A stretch of 64,000 nt of DNA, from assembly GCA_963850345.1 (NCBI GenBank), contig CAWKKW010000005.1, positions 868,001 through 932,000 on the forward strand, written 5' to 3'. The first letter of the stretch is position 1, and the number at the start of each line of letters is the position of its first letter. Source of the DNA: CAWKKW01 sp963850345. GTDB lineage: Bacteria; Acidobacteriota; Terriglobia; Terriglobales; Acidobacteriaceae. The notes under the pieces were generated by a model. The model saw nothing but the letters and a program-made list of their open reading frames with translations, made no database searches and was not told where the DNA came from. A program made the translations under genes and the position numbers. Shown here piece after piece: positions 25,296-34,969 of the stretch.

Positions 25296-26033
25296 ATGGC
25301 TACAGAGACAAAGGTTGCGTTCATCACCGGCGGTAATCGCGGGCTTGGCCTCGAAACCGCGCGGCAATTGGGAAAGCTCGGCATCACGGTCGTGATCGGA
25401 TCGCGCGATCTCGAGAAAGGCAAAGCAGCGGCGGAGAACCTGAAGCGCGAGGGCGCGAAGGTCGAGGCCATCCGCTTCGACATCACGAAGCCTGCCGACT
25501 ACCAGGAAGCGTACAAGTACTTTGAGCAGCACTACGGAAAACTCGACATCCTGATCAATAACGCGGGAGTCTCGCGCGAAGACATGACGCAGGGGAACCA
25601 AACCAGTTCCACTTCGTCGAATATTCTGAGAGAAACCTTCGACACAAATTTTTTCGGCACGGTGGAGTTGACGCAGGTACTTTTGCCGTTGATCAAGAAG
25701 GCTCCAGAAGGCCGCATTGTGAACCTGTCGAGCATTCTCGGCTCGCTCACGCTGCATGCGGACCCGAAGAATCCGCTGGGCGCGAAGGTGTTTGCGTATG
25801 ACGCATCGAAGGCGGCGTTGAACTCGTTCACTATTCACCTTGCGGATGAGTTGCGAGACACGAAGATCAAGGTGAACTCCGCGCACCCGGGTTGGGTGAA
25901 GACGGAGATGGGCACAGCGGCGGCTCCCATGGAGTTGCCTGAGGGCGCGAAAACGACTGTCCGGCTGGCTACCCTGCCCGCAAATGGGCCGTCGGGCGGC
26001 TACTTTCACATGGAGCAGACGCTGCCCTGGTAA
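25296..26033 (+). CDS. Short-chain dehydrogenase/reductase
   Basis: This is a 245-residue classical SDR. TGGNRGLG is the NADP(H) loop, DILINNAG follows, and the catalytic Ser is in NLSSILGS and Tyr-Lys in YDASK. HPGWVKTEMG is the C-terminal signature of the carbonyl-reductase-like subgroup. The substrate is not predictable. It sits on the plus strand between the priA and UDG genes, which otherwise belong to a common row on the minus strand. SD-like GGAG lies well upstream of the ATG. Confidence 0.88.
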   Translation: MATETKVAFITGGNRGLGLETARQLGKLGITVVIGSRDLEKGKAAAENLKREGAKVEAIRFDITKPADYQEAYKYFEQHYGKLDILINNAGVSREDMTQGNQTSSTSSNILRETFDTNFFGTVELTQVLLPLIKKAPEGRIVNLSSILGSLTLHADPKNPLGAKVFAYDASKAALNSFTIHLADELRDTKIKVNSAHPGWVKTEMGTAAAPMELPEGAKTTVRLATLPANGPSGGYFHMEQTLPW

Positions 26034-26054
26034 GTGCCCGGTAGGAGACGGGGC

Positions 26055-26900
26055 TCAGCGCTTCGGCGCTTGCAGCCCCAGTTCCGCCATCGCGATCTGC
26101 AGATCGGCCCAGGCTGCTTTCTTCTGGTTGGGGTCACGCAACAGGTAAGCCGGATGGTAGGTAACGATCAGCTTGATGCCGCGCGCCTCGTGCAGGCGGC
26201 CGCGCAGGCTGCTGAGCGAGGTCTTGGCGCCGAGCAGGTAGGTTGCGGCAGTCGAGCCCAGGGCTACGAGGATCTGCGGCTTCACCACATCGATCTGGCG
26301 AAAGAGAAACTGGCTGCAGGTATGAGCTTCATCGGGCTCGGGCACGCGATTTTGCGGCGGCCTGCACTTGACGATGTTGGCGATGTAGACCTGCTCGCGG
26401 CGCAGACCCATGGCAGCGATCATGTTGTTGAGCAACTGCCCGGCCTTACCCACGAAGGGCACGCCTTGCGCATCTTCGTCGGCCCCGGGACCTTCGCCTA
26501 CAAACATGAGCCGGGCGTTCGGATCGCCGTCGGCGAAGACGATCTTGTTGCGGCCTGCGGCGAGCGAACAGCGGGTGCAATCGCCGATATCTTCGCGAAT
26601 CAGCTGAAGCGCTGCCGCGCGGCCTGCGGGAGCAATCAGGGGTCCCACGGCGGGTGCCTCTGGAAAGGGCTTTCTCGGAGCTATGGCTGAATCCTCATAG
26701 GTGTCATTGTCTGTTACATTTTCTTCTGGTGGCGTGAAGGCGGACTGTGTCGGCGCGACCGAGAGTGTCGGAATCGCGCTGGTGGCTGATTCCGGCTCTG
26801 GCTGGGGTTCGCAGCGGCGGTACAGATCGTAGATGCCCAGGTCGCGAAGATATTGAAGGCGCGCGGCAATCGCGTGCTGAACAGCGGGGTCGAGCGGCAT
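26055..26900 (-). CDS. udg: Uracil-DNA glycosylase, family 4 (Fe-S type)
   Basis: This is a 281-residue enzyme that removes uracil from DNA. The Fe-S ligands are Cys108, Cys111, Cys179 and Cys195. Motif A is GEGPGADEDAQGVPFVGKAG and motif B is VTYHPAYLLR. The first 85 residues form a low-complexity Pro/Glu/Thr-rich extension not found in the minimal 190-residue family; its role is unclear. It starts three bases after the coaBC stop. Confidence 0.92.
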   Translation of the reverse strand: MPLDPAVQHAIAARLQYLRDLGIYDLYRRCEPQPEPESATSAIPTLSVAPTQSAFTPPEENVTDNDTYEDSAIAPRKPFPEAPAVGPLIAPAGRAAALQLIREDIGDCTRCSLAAGRNKIVFADGDPNARLMFVGEGPGADEDAQGVPFVGKAGQLLNNMIAAMGLRREQVYIANIVKCRPPQNRVPEPDEAHTCSQFLFRQIDVVKPQILVALGSTAATYLLGAKTSLSSLRGRLHEARGIKLIVTYHPAYLLRDPNQKKAAWADLQIAMAELGLQAPKR

Positions 26901-26903
26901 CTG

Positions 26904-28154
26904 CTAGTCTCGCGGCCTCGCGACGGCCGTGCTGACAATTCCCTCATCCATCACCGAGTTGGGACGGCGCAGAGTGATTGCTTCGTCGAGGATGCGGTCA
27001 GCCAATTCGCGCTTGCTCATCTCGGGGAGATCGAGCGCAGTGTGTTCGGTTAAAAACGTAACTGCATTTCGATCAGAATCGAAACCGAGTCCTTCACGCG
27101 AAACATCATTCAAGACGATGGCGTCTGCGCCCTTGCGCGAGAGCTTGGCGCGGGCGTGTTGCAACGGATCGTTGGTCTCCGCAGCGAAGCCGATGACCAG
27201 TGTTCCGGGCTTGCGACGGGAGACCAGTTCGGCGAGGATGTCTTCGGTCGGTTCCAGTTCCAGGGTGATGGGGCCGGTGCGCTTCAGCTTCTGATCGGAG
27301 GTTATGCGCGGACGATAGTCGGCGACGGCGGCAGCCTTGATGATCAGCGTCGCCTGATCGAGGCGGCTCATCACGGCGTTTCTCATCTGCTCGGTGGAGA
27401 CGACGGAAATCAACTCGCAGTTTGCGGGAGCACGAAGAGCGGTCGGCGCGGAGACGAGAATGACGCGCGCACCGCGGCGCTGGGCAGCCTCGGCGAGAGC
27501 GTACCCCATTTTGCCACTGGAACGGTTACCAATGAAACGCACTGGATCCACGGCTTCGCGGGTGCCTCCAGCGGTGACCAGAACCACTTCTCCGGCAAGG
27601 TCGTTGCGATGATGCAATACGTCGAGCACCTCGCGCAGAATGTCTTCGTTCTCTGCAAGACGCCCCGCGCCTTCCATGCCGCAGGCGAGATAGCCATTCG
27701 CAGGCATCACGATGCGGACACCGCGATCGCGCAGCGTGGTCAGATTGGCCTGTGTGGCCGCGTGGTTCCACATATTCACGTTCATCGCCGGAGCCACGAC
27801 GACCGGCGCAGTGGTTGCAAGGAAGAGCGTGGTGAGGAAGTCGTCCGCGATTCCGTGTGCGAACTTGGCAAGTATGTTGGCCGTAGCCGGAGCAACTACG
27901 AGAACGTCAGTAGATTGTGCAGCGTCGATATGCTCGATGGCAGAGTTCAGAGGATCGTCTGAACCTTCGGGCGACCACATGCCAGTGATGACCTTGTGGC
28001 CGGTCAGCGCAGCGAAGGTAAGCGGCTGCACAAAGCGCTGCGCCGCATCGGTCATCACAACAGAAACATCAAGAGCCTGACGCTGGAAACCGCGCACAAG
28101 CTCCGCTGCCTTGTAGGCGGCAATGCCGCCGGAGACACCGACTGTGACCTGCAT
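26904..28154 (-). CDS. coaBC: Bifunctional phosphopantothenoylcysteine synthase/decarboxylase
   Basis: This is a 416-residue bifunctional enzyme of coenzyme A synthesis. The N-terminal CoaC flavoprotein part starts VTVGVSGGIAAYKAAELVR and carries PAMNVNMW. The C-terminal CoaB part has VTAGGTREAVDPVRFIGNRSSGKMGYALA and VIGFAAET. The length is normal. It lies between rpoZ and the uracil-DNA glycosylase gene, which starts three bases after its stop. Confidence 0.95.
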   Translation of the reverse strand: MQVTVGVSGGIAAYKAAELVRGFQRQALDVSVVMTDAAQRFVQPLTFAALTGHKVITGMWSPEGSDDPLNSAIEHIDAAQSTDVLVVAPATANILAKFAHGIADDFLTTLFLATTAPVVVAPAMNVNMWNHAATQANLTTLRDRGVRIVMPANGYLACGMEGAGRLAENEDILREVLDVLHHRNDLAGEVVLVTAGGTREAVDPVRFIGNRSSGKMGYALAEAAQRRGARVILVSAPTALRAPANCELISVVSTEQMRNAVMSRLDQATLIIKAAAVADYRPRITSDQKLKRTGPITLELEPTEDILAELVSRRKPGTLVIGFAAETNDPLQHARAKLSRKGADAIVLNDVSREGLGFDSDRNAVTFLTEHTALDLPEMSKRELADRILDEAITLRRPNSVMDEGIVSTAVARPRD

Positions 28155-28217
28155 GAGGAGATTGTACGCTGATTTGGCTGGCAGACTCAGGGCCGAATCG
28201 CGTCGAAATCGCCCATC

Positions 28218-28448
28218 CTAGGACATAACAAATTTTGGAATGATGGGAGCCTCGATCTCGGGCTTCTCTGTCGGCTCAGGCTTGACGTAACCCACTTTAC
28301 CCGCAGCGATCTCGTCCTGAGCTACGCGGCAGGCCTTAGTCGAACGCGAGGCAACGAGAGGTTGAGATCCGTTTTGCAATTGACGTGCGCGGCGGGCTGC
28401 TACCAGGACATAACTGTAATGGCTGTCAAATCCGTCTTCCACTTTCAT
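28218..28448 (-). CDS. rpoZ: RNA polymerase omega subunit
   Basis: This is a 76-residue subunit that helps assemble RNA polymerase. SHYSYVLVAARRARQLQNGS and KACRVAQDEIAAGKVGY are family signatures. It has a Pro/Glu-rich tail. It sits between gmk and coaBC, the usual order (gmk-rpoZ-coaBC). Confidence 0.9.
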   Translation of the reverse strand: MKVEDGFDSHYSYVLVAARRARQLQNGSQPLVASRSTKACRVAQDEIAAGKVGYVKPEPTEKPEIEAPIIPKFVMS

Positions 28449-28485
28449 GGCAAGTCTCCCCTTCTCGTAGCTTTCATCGATGCGG

Positions 28486-29196
28486 TCAAGCGTGAGCTGC
28501 TTCAGAACCGATCAACCCAAAGGATGCGAGAACAGGCCGAAGCCGGTCCACCGCATTTTCCTGACGACAGTTCTCTGCCAGTTTCATGAGGCGTTCCTGC
28601 TCCGCATCCATGGGTAATGCATTTCGCCGGGCTCGTTCGGAGATAACTATGGCGAACAGTTCTTCTTCAGCACGCTCGAGAATATCGTTGACGAGAATAT
28701 AGCTGTATCGGCGGTAATTCTCAATCTCGTTTCGCGCTTCAGAGAGGCGGCGAGCGATAACTGCTTCGGATACAGAGCCTTCCGCGAGACTACGATTTCG
28801 CAGGCGAGCGCCAAGGATGTCTGGATTAGGGGGGAGCACGAAGATACTGACGGCCTCGGGCACCTTCTGCTGCACCTGCGCGGCGCCCTGCACATCAATG
28901 TCGAGCAGCAGGTCTTTACCTTGCGCTTCTGCATCGCGCAGAGACTGGCACGCGGTTCCGTAGTAGTTGCCGAAGACGCTGGCATGCTCCAGAAATTCGC
29001 CTTCGTCGATCATCTGTTCGAAATCGATGCGCGTAGTGAAGTGGTAGTGCTGACCTTCCTTCTCGGCTCCGCGGGGAGCCCGCGTGGTGTACGAGATCGA
29101 GAAATCAAGGTTATCGACGCGAGGGCGCAGGCGATTCACCAAGGTAGATTTACCCGAACCCGAGGGCGCGGAAATGATGAAGAGTATTCCAGCCAA
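28486..29196 (-). CDS. gmk: Guanylate kinase
   Basis: This enzyme converts GMP and ATP to GDP and ADP. TTG 29196 is chosen as start because GGAG lies seven bases upstream and the product then begins AGILFIISAPSGSGKSTL like the family; the frame is open 19 codons further up. The protein has 236 residues, with DFSISYTTRAPRGAEKEGQHYHF as the GMP-binding site and DIDVQGAAQV later. It follows yicC and precedes rpoZ. Confidence 0.93.
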   Translation of the reverse strand: MAGILFIISAPSGSGKSTLVNRLRPRVDNLDFSISYTTRAPRGAEKEGQHYHFTTRIDFEQMIDEGEFLEHASVFGNYYGTACQSLRDAEAQGKDLLLDIDVQGAAQVQQKVPEAVSIFVLPPNPDILGARLRNRSLAEGSVSEAVIARRLSEARNEIENYRRYSYILVNDILERAEEELFAIVISERARRNALPMDAEQERLMKLAENCRQENAVDRLRPVLASFGLIGSEAAHA

Positions 29197-29349
29197 ACTT
29201 GTGCTCCGCTCCCCTTCAGAAGATGCGTAGTGAATGCCTCGAACTGATTGCAAAGATACGGCGGCGCTTTCCGCTCAACGCCTGAGCCCCGCTCCGATGG
29301 AGGCGCTTACCCGCGTTCCCTTCGAAGTGGAGAATGTATGCAAACAGTT

Positions 29350-30285
29350 CTACTCAAGATTCTGCACCTGTTCGCGCGCTTTTTCGATCTCTGATTTCAT
29401 TCCCAGCCCTAATTCAGTAATCCGCGGACCATTGCCCGCAACCCCGCCGGTCTTCGACAGCAGCGTATTGGCTTCGCGATTGAGCTCCTGCAGCAGGAAG
29501 TCGGTCTTTTTGCCGATCTCTCCCCCGGAGTCGAGCAGCGCGCGAAAGTGTTCAATGTGAGTGCGAAGGCGCGTGATCTCCTCCTGCACGTCGCTGCGTT
29601 CTGCGAGCAGAGCGGCCTCCTGCAATACGCGTTCCTTATCAAAGGAACCATTCAACAGACCGGTCAGGCGCTGGCTCACGCGATCGAAGTAGGCGCGCTG
29701 AATATCTTCGCGAAGAGAAGCGACTTCGTTGACCAGCGATTCGAGGCGATCGAGTCCGGCGCGAAGGTCTGCGGCCAGCGACTGGCCTTCCTGGGCGCGC
29801 ATGGTGTTAAGCGAGGCGACCAGCGTATCGAGTTGCGCGATGACGGCGTCAGCAAGCGCGGAGTCGTCCTCTTCGGTAGAGCTTGCATCTTCGGCTAGTA
29901 CGCCGGGCAAGCGGAAGATGGTGTTCAGGTTAGGCTCCTGGATGATTCCAAATTCCTGCGAGGCCGCATGGAAGGCGGAGAGATACGCGCCGACGAGAGT
30001 GCGGTTGTACTGCACCTTCACCTTGCTGGTGCGGTCGAGAGAGAGTGTGACTTCGAGGTGGCCGCGCCTGACCTTCTCTTTCAACGTGCGCCGCATCCGC
30101 ATCTCGAGTTCATCAGTGCCGGAGGGCAGGCGCAAGTGCAGATCGAGGAAACGGTGATTGACGCTCTTGAGGCTGAGGGTAAAGCCCAGCGCGTCAGACA
30201 CGCGCGTAGTGGTGCGGGCGAAGCCGGTCATGGAGTAGATGGGAGAAGCCGCAGTGGCCGTGGGTGTGCCGGGGGTGGTGCTCAT
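29350..30285 (-). CDS. yicC: YicC-family endoribonuclease-like protein
   Basis: This is a 311-residue protein. SMTGFARTT near the N-terminus and the C-terminal DUF1732 segment (GKKTDFLLQELNREANTLLSK, KSEIEKAREQVQNLE) define the YicC family, whose E. coli member acts as a ribonuclease. The first 16 residues are a Pro/Thr-rich extension. Its ATG overlaps the stop of the ABC exporter gene (ATGA), and gmk follows. Confidence 0.9.
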   Translation of the reverse strand: MSTTPGTPTATAASPIYSMTGFARTTTRVSDALGFTLSLKSVNHRFLDLHLRLPSGTDELEMRMRRTLKEKVRRGHLEVTLSLDRTSKVKVQYNRTLVGAYLSAFHAASQEFGIIQEPNLNTIFRLPGVLAEDASSTEEDDSALADAVIAQLDTLVASLNTMRAQEGQSLAADLRAGLDRLESLVNEVASLREDIQRAYFDRVSQRLTGLLNGSFDKERVLQEAALLAERSDVQEEITRLRTHIEHFRALLDSGGEIGKKTDFLLQELNREANTLLSKTGGVAGNGPRITELGLGMKSEIEKAREQVQNLE

Positions 30286-32144
30286 CGTTCGGGTTCTCCG
30301 CTTAGAACGGGCTCGAGCCCGGGTTGGTCGGGCGCGTCCATAAATTGAAGTTGATAGAGACGTTGGTAGGTGGGCGAGATGCGCAGCAGCTCTTCATGCG
30401 ATCCGATTGCCGTGATGGAACCCTGTTCGAGAACAGCGATTCTCGTGGCACGGCGAACGGTAGAGAGGCGATGCGCGATGACCACCGAGGTACGACCGGC
30501 CATGAGGTTGGCAAGCGCGGCCTGCACCAGGTTTTCGCTCTCGGAGTCGAGTGCGGAGGTGGCTTCGTCGAGGATCAGCACGGGAGCATTTTTGAGCAGC
30601 GCGCGGGCGATGGCCAGCCGCTGACGTTCGCCGCCGGAGAGACGAAAACCCTTCTCGCCGATGACGGTGTCATAGCCTTCCGGCAGGTTAAGGATGAAGT
30701 CGTGGGCGAGGGCGGCCTTGGCCGCATCGACGATGCGCTGGAAGGGGATGTCCGGCTGACCGTAGGCGATGTTGTGGCGAACTGTGTCGTTGAAGAGGAT
30801 AGTTTCCTGGGTAACCTGGCCGACCTGCTTGCGCAAGGACGTGACGGTGACGTCGCGCAGATCGTGCCCATCGATCAGGATGCGGCCGTCGGTGACATCA
30901 AAGAAACGCGGGATCAGGTTAACGAGCGTTGACTTGCCCGCCCCGCTTGGGCCTACCAGAGCGACAGCCTCGCCGCAGGGTATCTCGATGTTGATGTCGT
31001 GCAGCACTTCCTTCTCGCCTTCTTCGGTGCTGTAGGAGAAGCCCACATGCTCCAGGCGAATGCCCTTATGAAAGCCCTTCAGCTGAACGGCATGCTTCTT
31101 GTCACGCACGTCATCCTGTGCGTCCATAAACGTGAAGATGGAAGACGACGCACCGAGCGCCTGCTGGAAGTTGTTATAGAAGAGTGCGAACTTGCGGACC
31201 GGGTCGTAGAGCTTGAAGACCGCGAACAGAAATGCGATGAAGGTTCCGGCAGTGAGAGTTCCCTGCTGAATGCGGCCGCGACCCACCAGCAGCAACAGCG
31301 CGACTGCAACAGCGCCGATCGAATCCATGAGCGGCGAACTGATGGCCTGCGCGCGCACCGATCGCAGGTTGGCACGGAAGAGGCGGCGCGCCGCGTCTTT
31401 AAACCGCAGCATCTCCCACAACTCCATGTTGAAGGCTTTCACGATGCGGTTGCCGGTGATGGTCTCGTGCAGGATGTTCTGAATCTCTGCGAGTTTGTCC
31501 TGGCCTTTACGCGTGGTCTGTCGAACTCCCCGGCCGATCTTGCGCGCGGAAATAACCACCACCGGCAGAAAGATCAGCAGCACCCAGGCGAGTTTCCCTC
31601 CGATGAGCACTACCACAAAGGCGGTGAAGATCAGGGTGAAGAACTGCTGCAGAAATTCGGCGAGCACCGAAGACATGGCGAACTGAACGCGCTCGATGTC
31701 ATTGATCAGCGTAGAGAGCAGTGTCCCGGTGGCGTGCCTCTGAAAGAACGAAACGGAGCGTCGGAGAATCGCTTCGTAGAGATCGTCGCGCAGGTCGGTA
31801 ATCATACCGAATCCCGCGTAGTTGACCAGGTAGGTCCCGGCGAAGTCGCAGATGCCTTTCAAGAAAGTAGAGGCAACGAGCGCGAAGGCAACGACGGTCC
31901 AGGCATTGTGCAGGTGCGAAGGAACGAGTTGCTGCAGCGTGAGATGAAATTGGCTGCCGTGGAAATTGAAGAGGACGATGTCGCGGTTGGGAGCCTTGGG
32001 ATTGAGTACACGTTCGAAGATCGGCCCGATCAGCAGCAGGCGAAAGGCGTCAAGCAGACCTACGCCGGCCATCAGGATGACAGCAGCAGAGGCCTGAAGC
32101 CAATATCGACTCAGATAGTGGATCAGGCGCAAAATTCGCTTCAC
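30282..32144 (-). CDS. MsbA-like ABC exporter (fused permease-ATPase)
   Basis: GTG 32144 with GAGG seven bases upstream gives 620 residues. Six membrane helices (ABC type IV exporter) are followed by the ATPase domain: VGPSGAGKSTLVN, LSGGERQRLAIARALL, VLILDEATSALD and the IAHRLSTV switch. It resembles the lipid A or lipid flippase MsbA family, but substrate is not determined. It heads the row with yicC, gmk, rpoZ, coaBC and overlaps yicC by four bases. Confidence 0.87.
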   Translation of the reverse strand: MKRILRLIHYLSRYWLQASAAVILMAGVGLLDAFRLLLIGPIFERVLNPKAPNRDIVLFNFHGSQFHLTLQQLVPSHLHNAWTVVAFALVASTFLKGICDFAGTYLVNYAGFGMITDLRDDLYEAILRRSVSFFQRHATGTLLSTLINDIERVQFAMSSVLAEFLQQFFTLIFTAFVVVLIGGKLAWVLLIFLPVVVISARKIGRGVRQTTRKGQDKLAEIQNILHETITGNRIVKAFNMELWEMLRFKDAARRLFRANLRSVRAQAISSPLMDSIGAVAVALLLLVGRGRIQQGTLTAGTFIAFLFAVFKLYDPVRKFALFYNNFQQALGASSSIFTFMDAQDDVRDKKHAVQLKGFHKGIRLEHVGFSYSTEEGEKEVLHDINIEIPCGEAVALVGPSGAGKSTLVNLIPRFFDVTDGRILIDGHDLRDVTVTSLRKQVGQVTQETILFNDTVRHNIAYGQPDIPFQRIVDAAKAALAHDFILNLPEGYDTVIGEKGFRLSGGERQRLAIARALLKNAPVLILDEATSALDSESENLVQAALANLMAGRTSVVIAHRLSTVRRATRIAVLEQGSITAIGSHEELLRISPTYQRLYQLQFMDAPDQPGLEPVLSGEPER

Positions 32145-32335
32145 GCACAACCTCTGCCGGCAACGTGCCAAGGGAGAGACGGTGAGGCGAACTGATTTTC
32201 CTGCATTTGGTTATTGTACTGGTGCCGGGTGGGGCCGGGATACTCCGTTCATCGCGTTTTCGAGCGACTCAAGGGAAGGCTGCGGGAGATGGATGCAAGG
32301 GAGGAGCGGAGCCTCCCCTGCTAAGAGCGCACGGC

Positions 32336-33781
32336 CTACTCGGACGTTTTAAGAACCAGCACGGACGCGATGGGATCGGGCGCAGTGGCTGGGAGTTGCA
32401 CGTCGAGGCTGTCGCCGGTCTGGGTGACCTTGAGCGGCTTGTGCGCGGAGTCGGCGAGCAGGTAGACGCTGGTGACCTTGCGCGGCACCTTGTCCACATG
32501 GAAGCTACCGTGAGGCCAGGTAAAAAGTTCGACGTAGATCTTGTCGGGAGCCGTGGTCGAGCGCCAGTTCCAGGTTGCGATGAACTTGGGATCGCCGTTC
32601 TTCAACTTCTCGGTGGGGCTGAAGGAACCGGCTTCGGGACCGAAGAGCGTCGGCTTGGTGTTGTAGATGGCCTCTCCGTTGACGGCCAGCCACTTGCCCA
32701 TCTGGCGCAGGCGCTCGACTTCAGGAGGCGGTACCACGCCGTGGGAATCGGGGCCGATGTTGAGCAGATAGTTGCCACCTTTGCTGGCGATGTCGATGAG
32801 GTTGCGCAGCAGCGTTTCTGTGGATTTGAAGTTGGTGTCGTAGGACTTATATCCCCAGGTGTCGTTCATGGTCATGCACGATTCCCAGTCGCGGCCGGGG
32901 TAGCCCTGCGGCGGAATGTACTGCTCGGGTGTCTCGGTATCTCCCTGATAGGTGCCCCCCAGACGATTGTTCCAGATCAGGTTAGGATGCTGGTTGAGCA
33001 AGGCCACGATCTCAGAGGCGCGCTCCGGAGTCATGTTCGGCGTCGGTGTATCGAACCAGATCACGGCGGGAAATTCCCCGTAGTTGCTCAGTATTTCCTT
33101 GAGCTGGGGAATGGCTTTGTCGTGAAGATAGGCGTCGAAGTCGCCGTCCTGCGCCTTGTCCCAGTGATGAGTCGGCGAGTCGTGATTGCCGGTTTTGTAT
33201 GCTTCGCCGCCGGGCGCGGTCCAGTCCTGATCCTGCGAGTAATAGAAGCCGAGTTTAATGCCCTGCTTACGGCATTCGTCGGCGAGCTCGCGGATGGGGT
33301 CACGCTTGAATGGAGTTGCGGCGACGGTGTTGAATGCGTTCGCCTTGGAGTCGAACATGGCGAAGCCATCGTGATGCTTTGAGGTGATGACGATGTACTT
33401 CATACCTGCGGATTTAGCGAGCGCGACGATGTCGTGCGCATTGAAGCCGGTGGGATTGAACTTGGGCGCGAGGGCCTTGTAATCCGCGACAGGAATGGAA
33501 GCATTGTTCATGATCCATTCGCCGATCCCGGGGATCTGCTTACCGTTCCAGGTGCCGGCGGGGATGGAATAGAGACCCCAATGAATGAACATGCCGAAGC
33601 GGGCCTCGCGCCACCATTGCATGCGGGCATCCTTCTGGGCAAGGGTTTCCGTATCTTGCACGGCAGGAACCGGATGACGCGCGGTCTCTGTCTCGTGTTT
33701 GGAGCCTTCCAGTTGTGCGTGGCTGAGATTGCTGGCGGCGAAGAAGGCGGCGATTACGATGCTACGTCGAGCTAAGTTCAA
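32336..33781 (-). CDS. Exported alpha-L-fucosidase (GH29)
   Basis: This is a 481-residue glycoside hydrolase. It has a signal peptide (MNLARRSIVIAAFFAASNLSHAQ). The GH29 core shows WWREARFGMFIHWGLYS, ITSKHHDGFAMFDS, GFYYSQDQDW and the catalytic nucleophile Asp in VIWFDTPTP. The acid/base residue varies in this family and is not assigned. The TTG at 33781 follows GGGGAAG. Fucose-containing polysaccharides outside the cell are the likely substrate. It lies 134 bases downstream of the Tat-exported reductase gene. Confidence 0.9.
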   Translation of the reverse strand: MNLARRSIVIAAFFAASNLSHAQLEGSKHETETARHPVPAVQDTETLAQKDARMQWWREARFGMFIHWGLYSIPAGTWNGKQIPGIGEWIMNNASIPVADYKALAPKFNPTGFNAHDIVALAKSAGMKYIVITSKHHDGFAMFDSKANAFNTVAATPFKRDPIRELADECRKQGIKLGFYYSQDQDWTAPGGEAYKTGNHDSPTHHWDKAQDGDFDAYLHDKAIPQLKEILSNYGEFPAVIWFDTPTPNMTPERASEIVALLNQHPNLIWNNRLGGTYQGDTETPEQYIPPQGYPGRDWESCMTMNDTWGYKSYDTNFKSTETLLRNLIDIASKGGNYLLNIGPDSHGVVPPPEVERLRQMGKWLAVNGEAIYNTKPTLFGPEAGSFSPTEKLKNGDPKFIATWNWRSTTAPDKIYVELFTWPHGSFHVDKVPRKVTSVYLLADSAHKPLKVTQTGDSLDVQLPATAPDPIASVLVLKTSE

Positions 33782-33915
33782 AGGGCTTCCCCAGAACGGA
33801 ATTTACGAATTAGGGAATTGTATGCCTTCTTTCAGGGCTTTACTTCAACGATTACGCAAGCCGTCCTGGGCGGGCGTTCAGGTCGGCTTGCGGAAAGAGC
33901 GAGGCGGAGGGCTGG

Positions 33916-34797
33916 TTAGGCGAGGGCGAGATTCAGGTTGTCGATGGCCTCGTCGATTTCGCTGTTGTTTTTGTAGCCGACCGTGACGCAATCGACGCCG
34001 GCGTTGCGAAAGGCAAACTTCATCGCTGCCTGGCGGTCTTCGCGGTTAAAGGTTCCCTCGCCCGCCAGTTTCATGCTGATCACGCCCAGGCCCTGTTTGC
34101 GAGCCTGTTTAACATGTGTAACCACTTCAGGCACATTTCCGAGGCCGGCGGTGTTGTAGTCCTCGGCATCCATGGCCTTGCCCTTGTGGTTGACGCGAAT
34201 CATGGCGACCTCCAGCCATTTGTTGCCGGGCACCTGGCGCAGCGCGGGAAGTCCGTGCACTGAGGCACCGTGGCTCACGATTGCCTTCCTGTGCTCGGCT
34301 TCGAGGATTCCGTCTTCCCAGCGGGCACTGTCGCTCGGCCAAGTGCCGGTGTGCTGCCAGTGAAGCAGCATGATGTCAAAGTATTCGGTGTTGGCGAGCC
34401 TGCGCAGCTCGTCGAACTTCTGCTGCGGGTCAACTCCCTCGGTGGTCGTGACCTTGGACATCAGTTGGTAGCTGTCGCGGGGCACGCCTTTGAGGGCGAC
34501 GCCGAGCATCTGGTGCATCTGCCCGTAGGATTCGGCAGTCTCAAAGAAGCGGATACCCCGTTCATGGGCATAGCGCACCAGGCGGGTGAACTGGTCTTGC
34601 CCGAGATCGCGCTGCACCTTGCCGCTGAAGCTGCCGGTTCCGAAGGCCAGGCGTGTCACCTTGACGTTGGACTTACCGAGAGTTACGAAGTCGGTCGCAG
34701 TCTGACGCTCGGCTTTGAGCCCCAGCGTTCCGGCGCCTGCGATCGCGCCTACTGCGAGTCCTGTCCTGAGAAAGTCACGCCTCGAAAGGTTCCGCAT
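33916..34797 (-). CDS. Tat-exported aldo/keto reductase
   Basis: This is a 293-residue protein with a twin-arginine signal SRRDFLRTGLAVGAIAGAG at residues 5-23. The AKR barrel carries RFFETAESYG, where Glu86 stands in place of the usual catalytic Asp, with Tyr91, Lys115 (LMSKV) and His146 (LLHWQ) kept. Proteins of this kind in acidobacteria are predicted to act in the periplasm. The substrate is unknown. It lies on the same strand as the fucosidase gene. Confidence 0.82.
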   Translation of the reverse strand: MRNLSRRDFLRTGLAVGAIAGAGTLGLKAERQTATDFVTLGKSNVKVTRLAFGTGSFSGKVQRDLGQDQFTRLVRYAHERGIRFFETAESYGQMHQMLGVALKGVPRDSYQLMSKVTTTEGVDPQQKFDELRRLANTEYFDIMLLHWQHTGTWPSDSARWEDGILEAEHRKAIVSHGASVHGLPALRQVPGNKWLEVAMIRVNHKGKAMDAEDYNTAGLGNVPEVVTHVKQARKQGLGVISMKLAGEGTFNREDRQAAMKFAFRNAGVDCVTVGYKNNSEIDEAIDNLNLALA

Positions 34798-34969
34798 AGA
34801 TCCTCCACTGATTGGCCGATGCCAGCAGCGGAAGCGACCGTGGACTTCCGCACTCCGGAAGTGGCCGGGTCGCTGTCGCGCGCTGTTCTTAGTCGGATGC
34901 GTTGTTCCCGTCCGGGAGCAGTCCTGCGGACGAATGCAATCGAAACGTGGCGGCGGCGTGCTGCCTTCG

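Noticed and set aside
34844..34862. Hairpin ACTTCCG/CGGAAGT between rapZ and the Tat reductase gene
   Set aside because: There is no T-run and the stem is short, so a terminator call is not supported.
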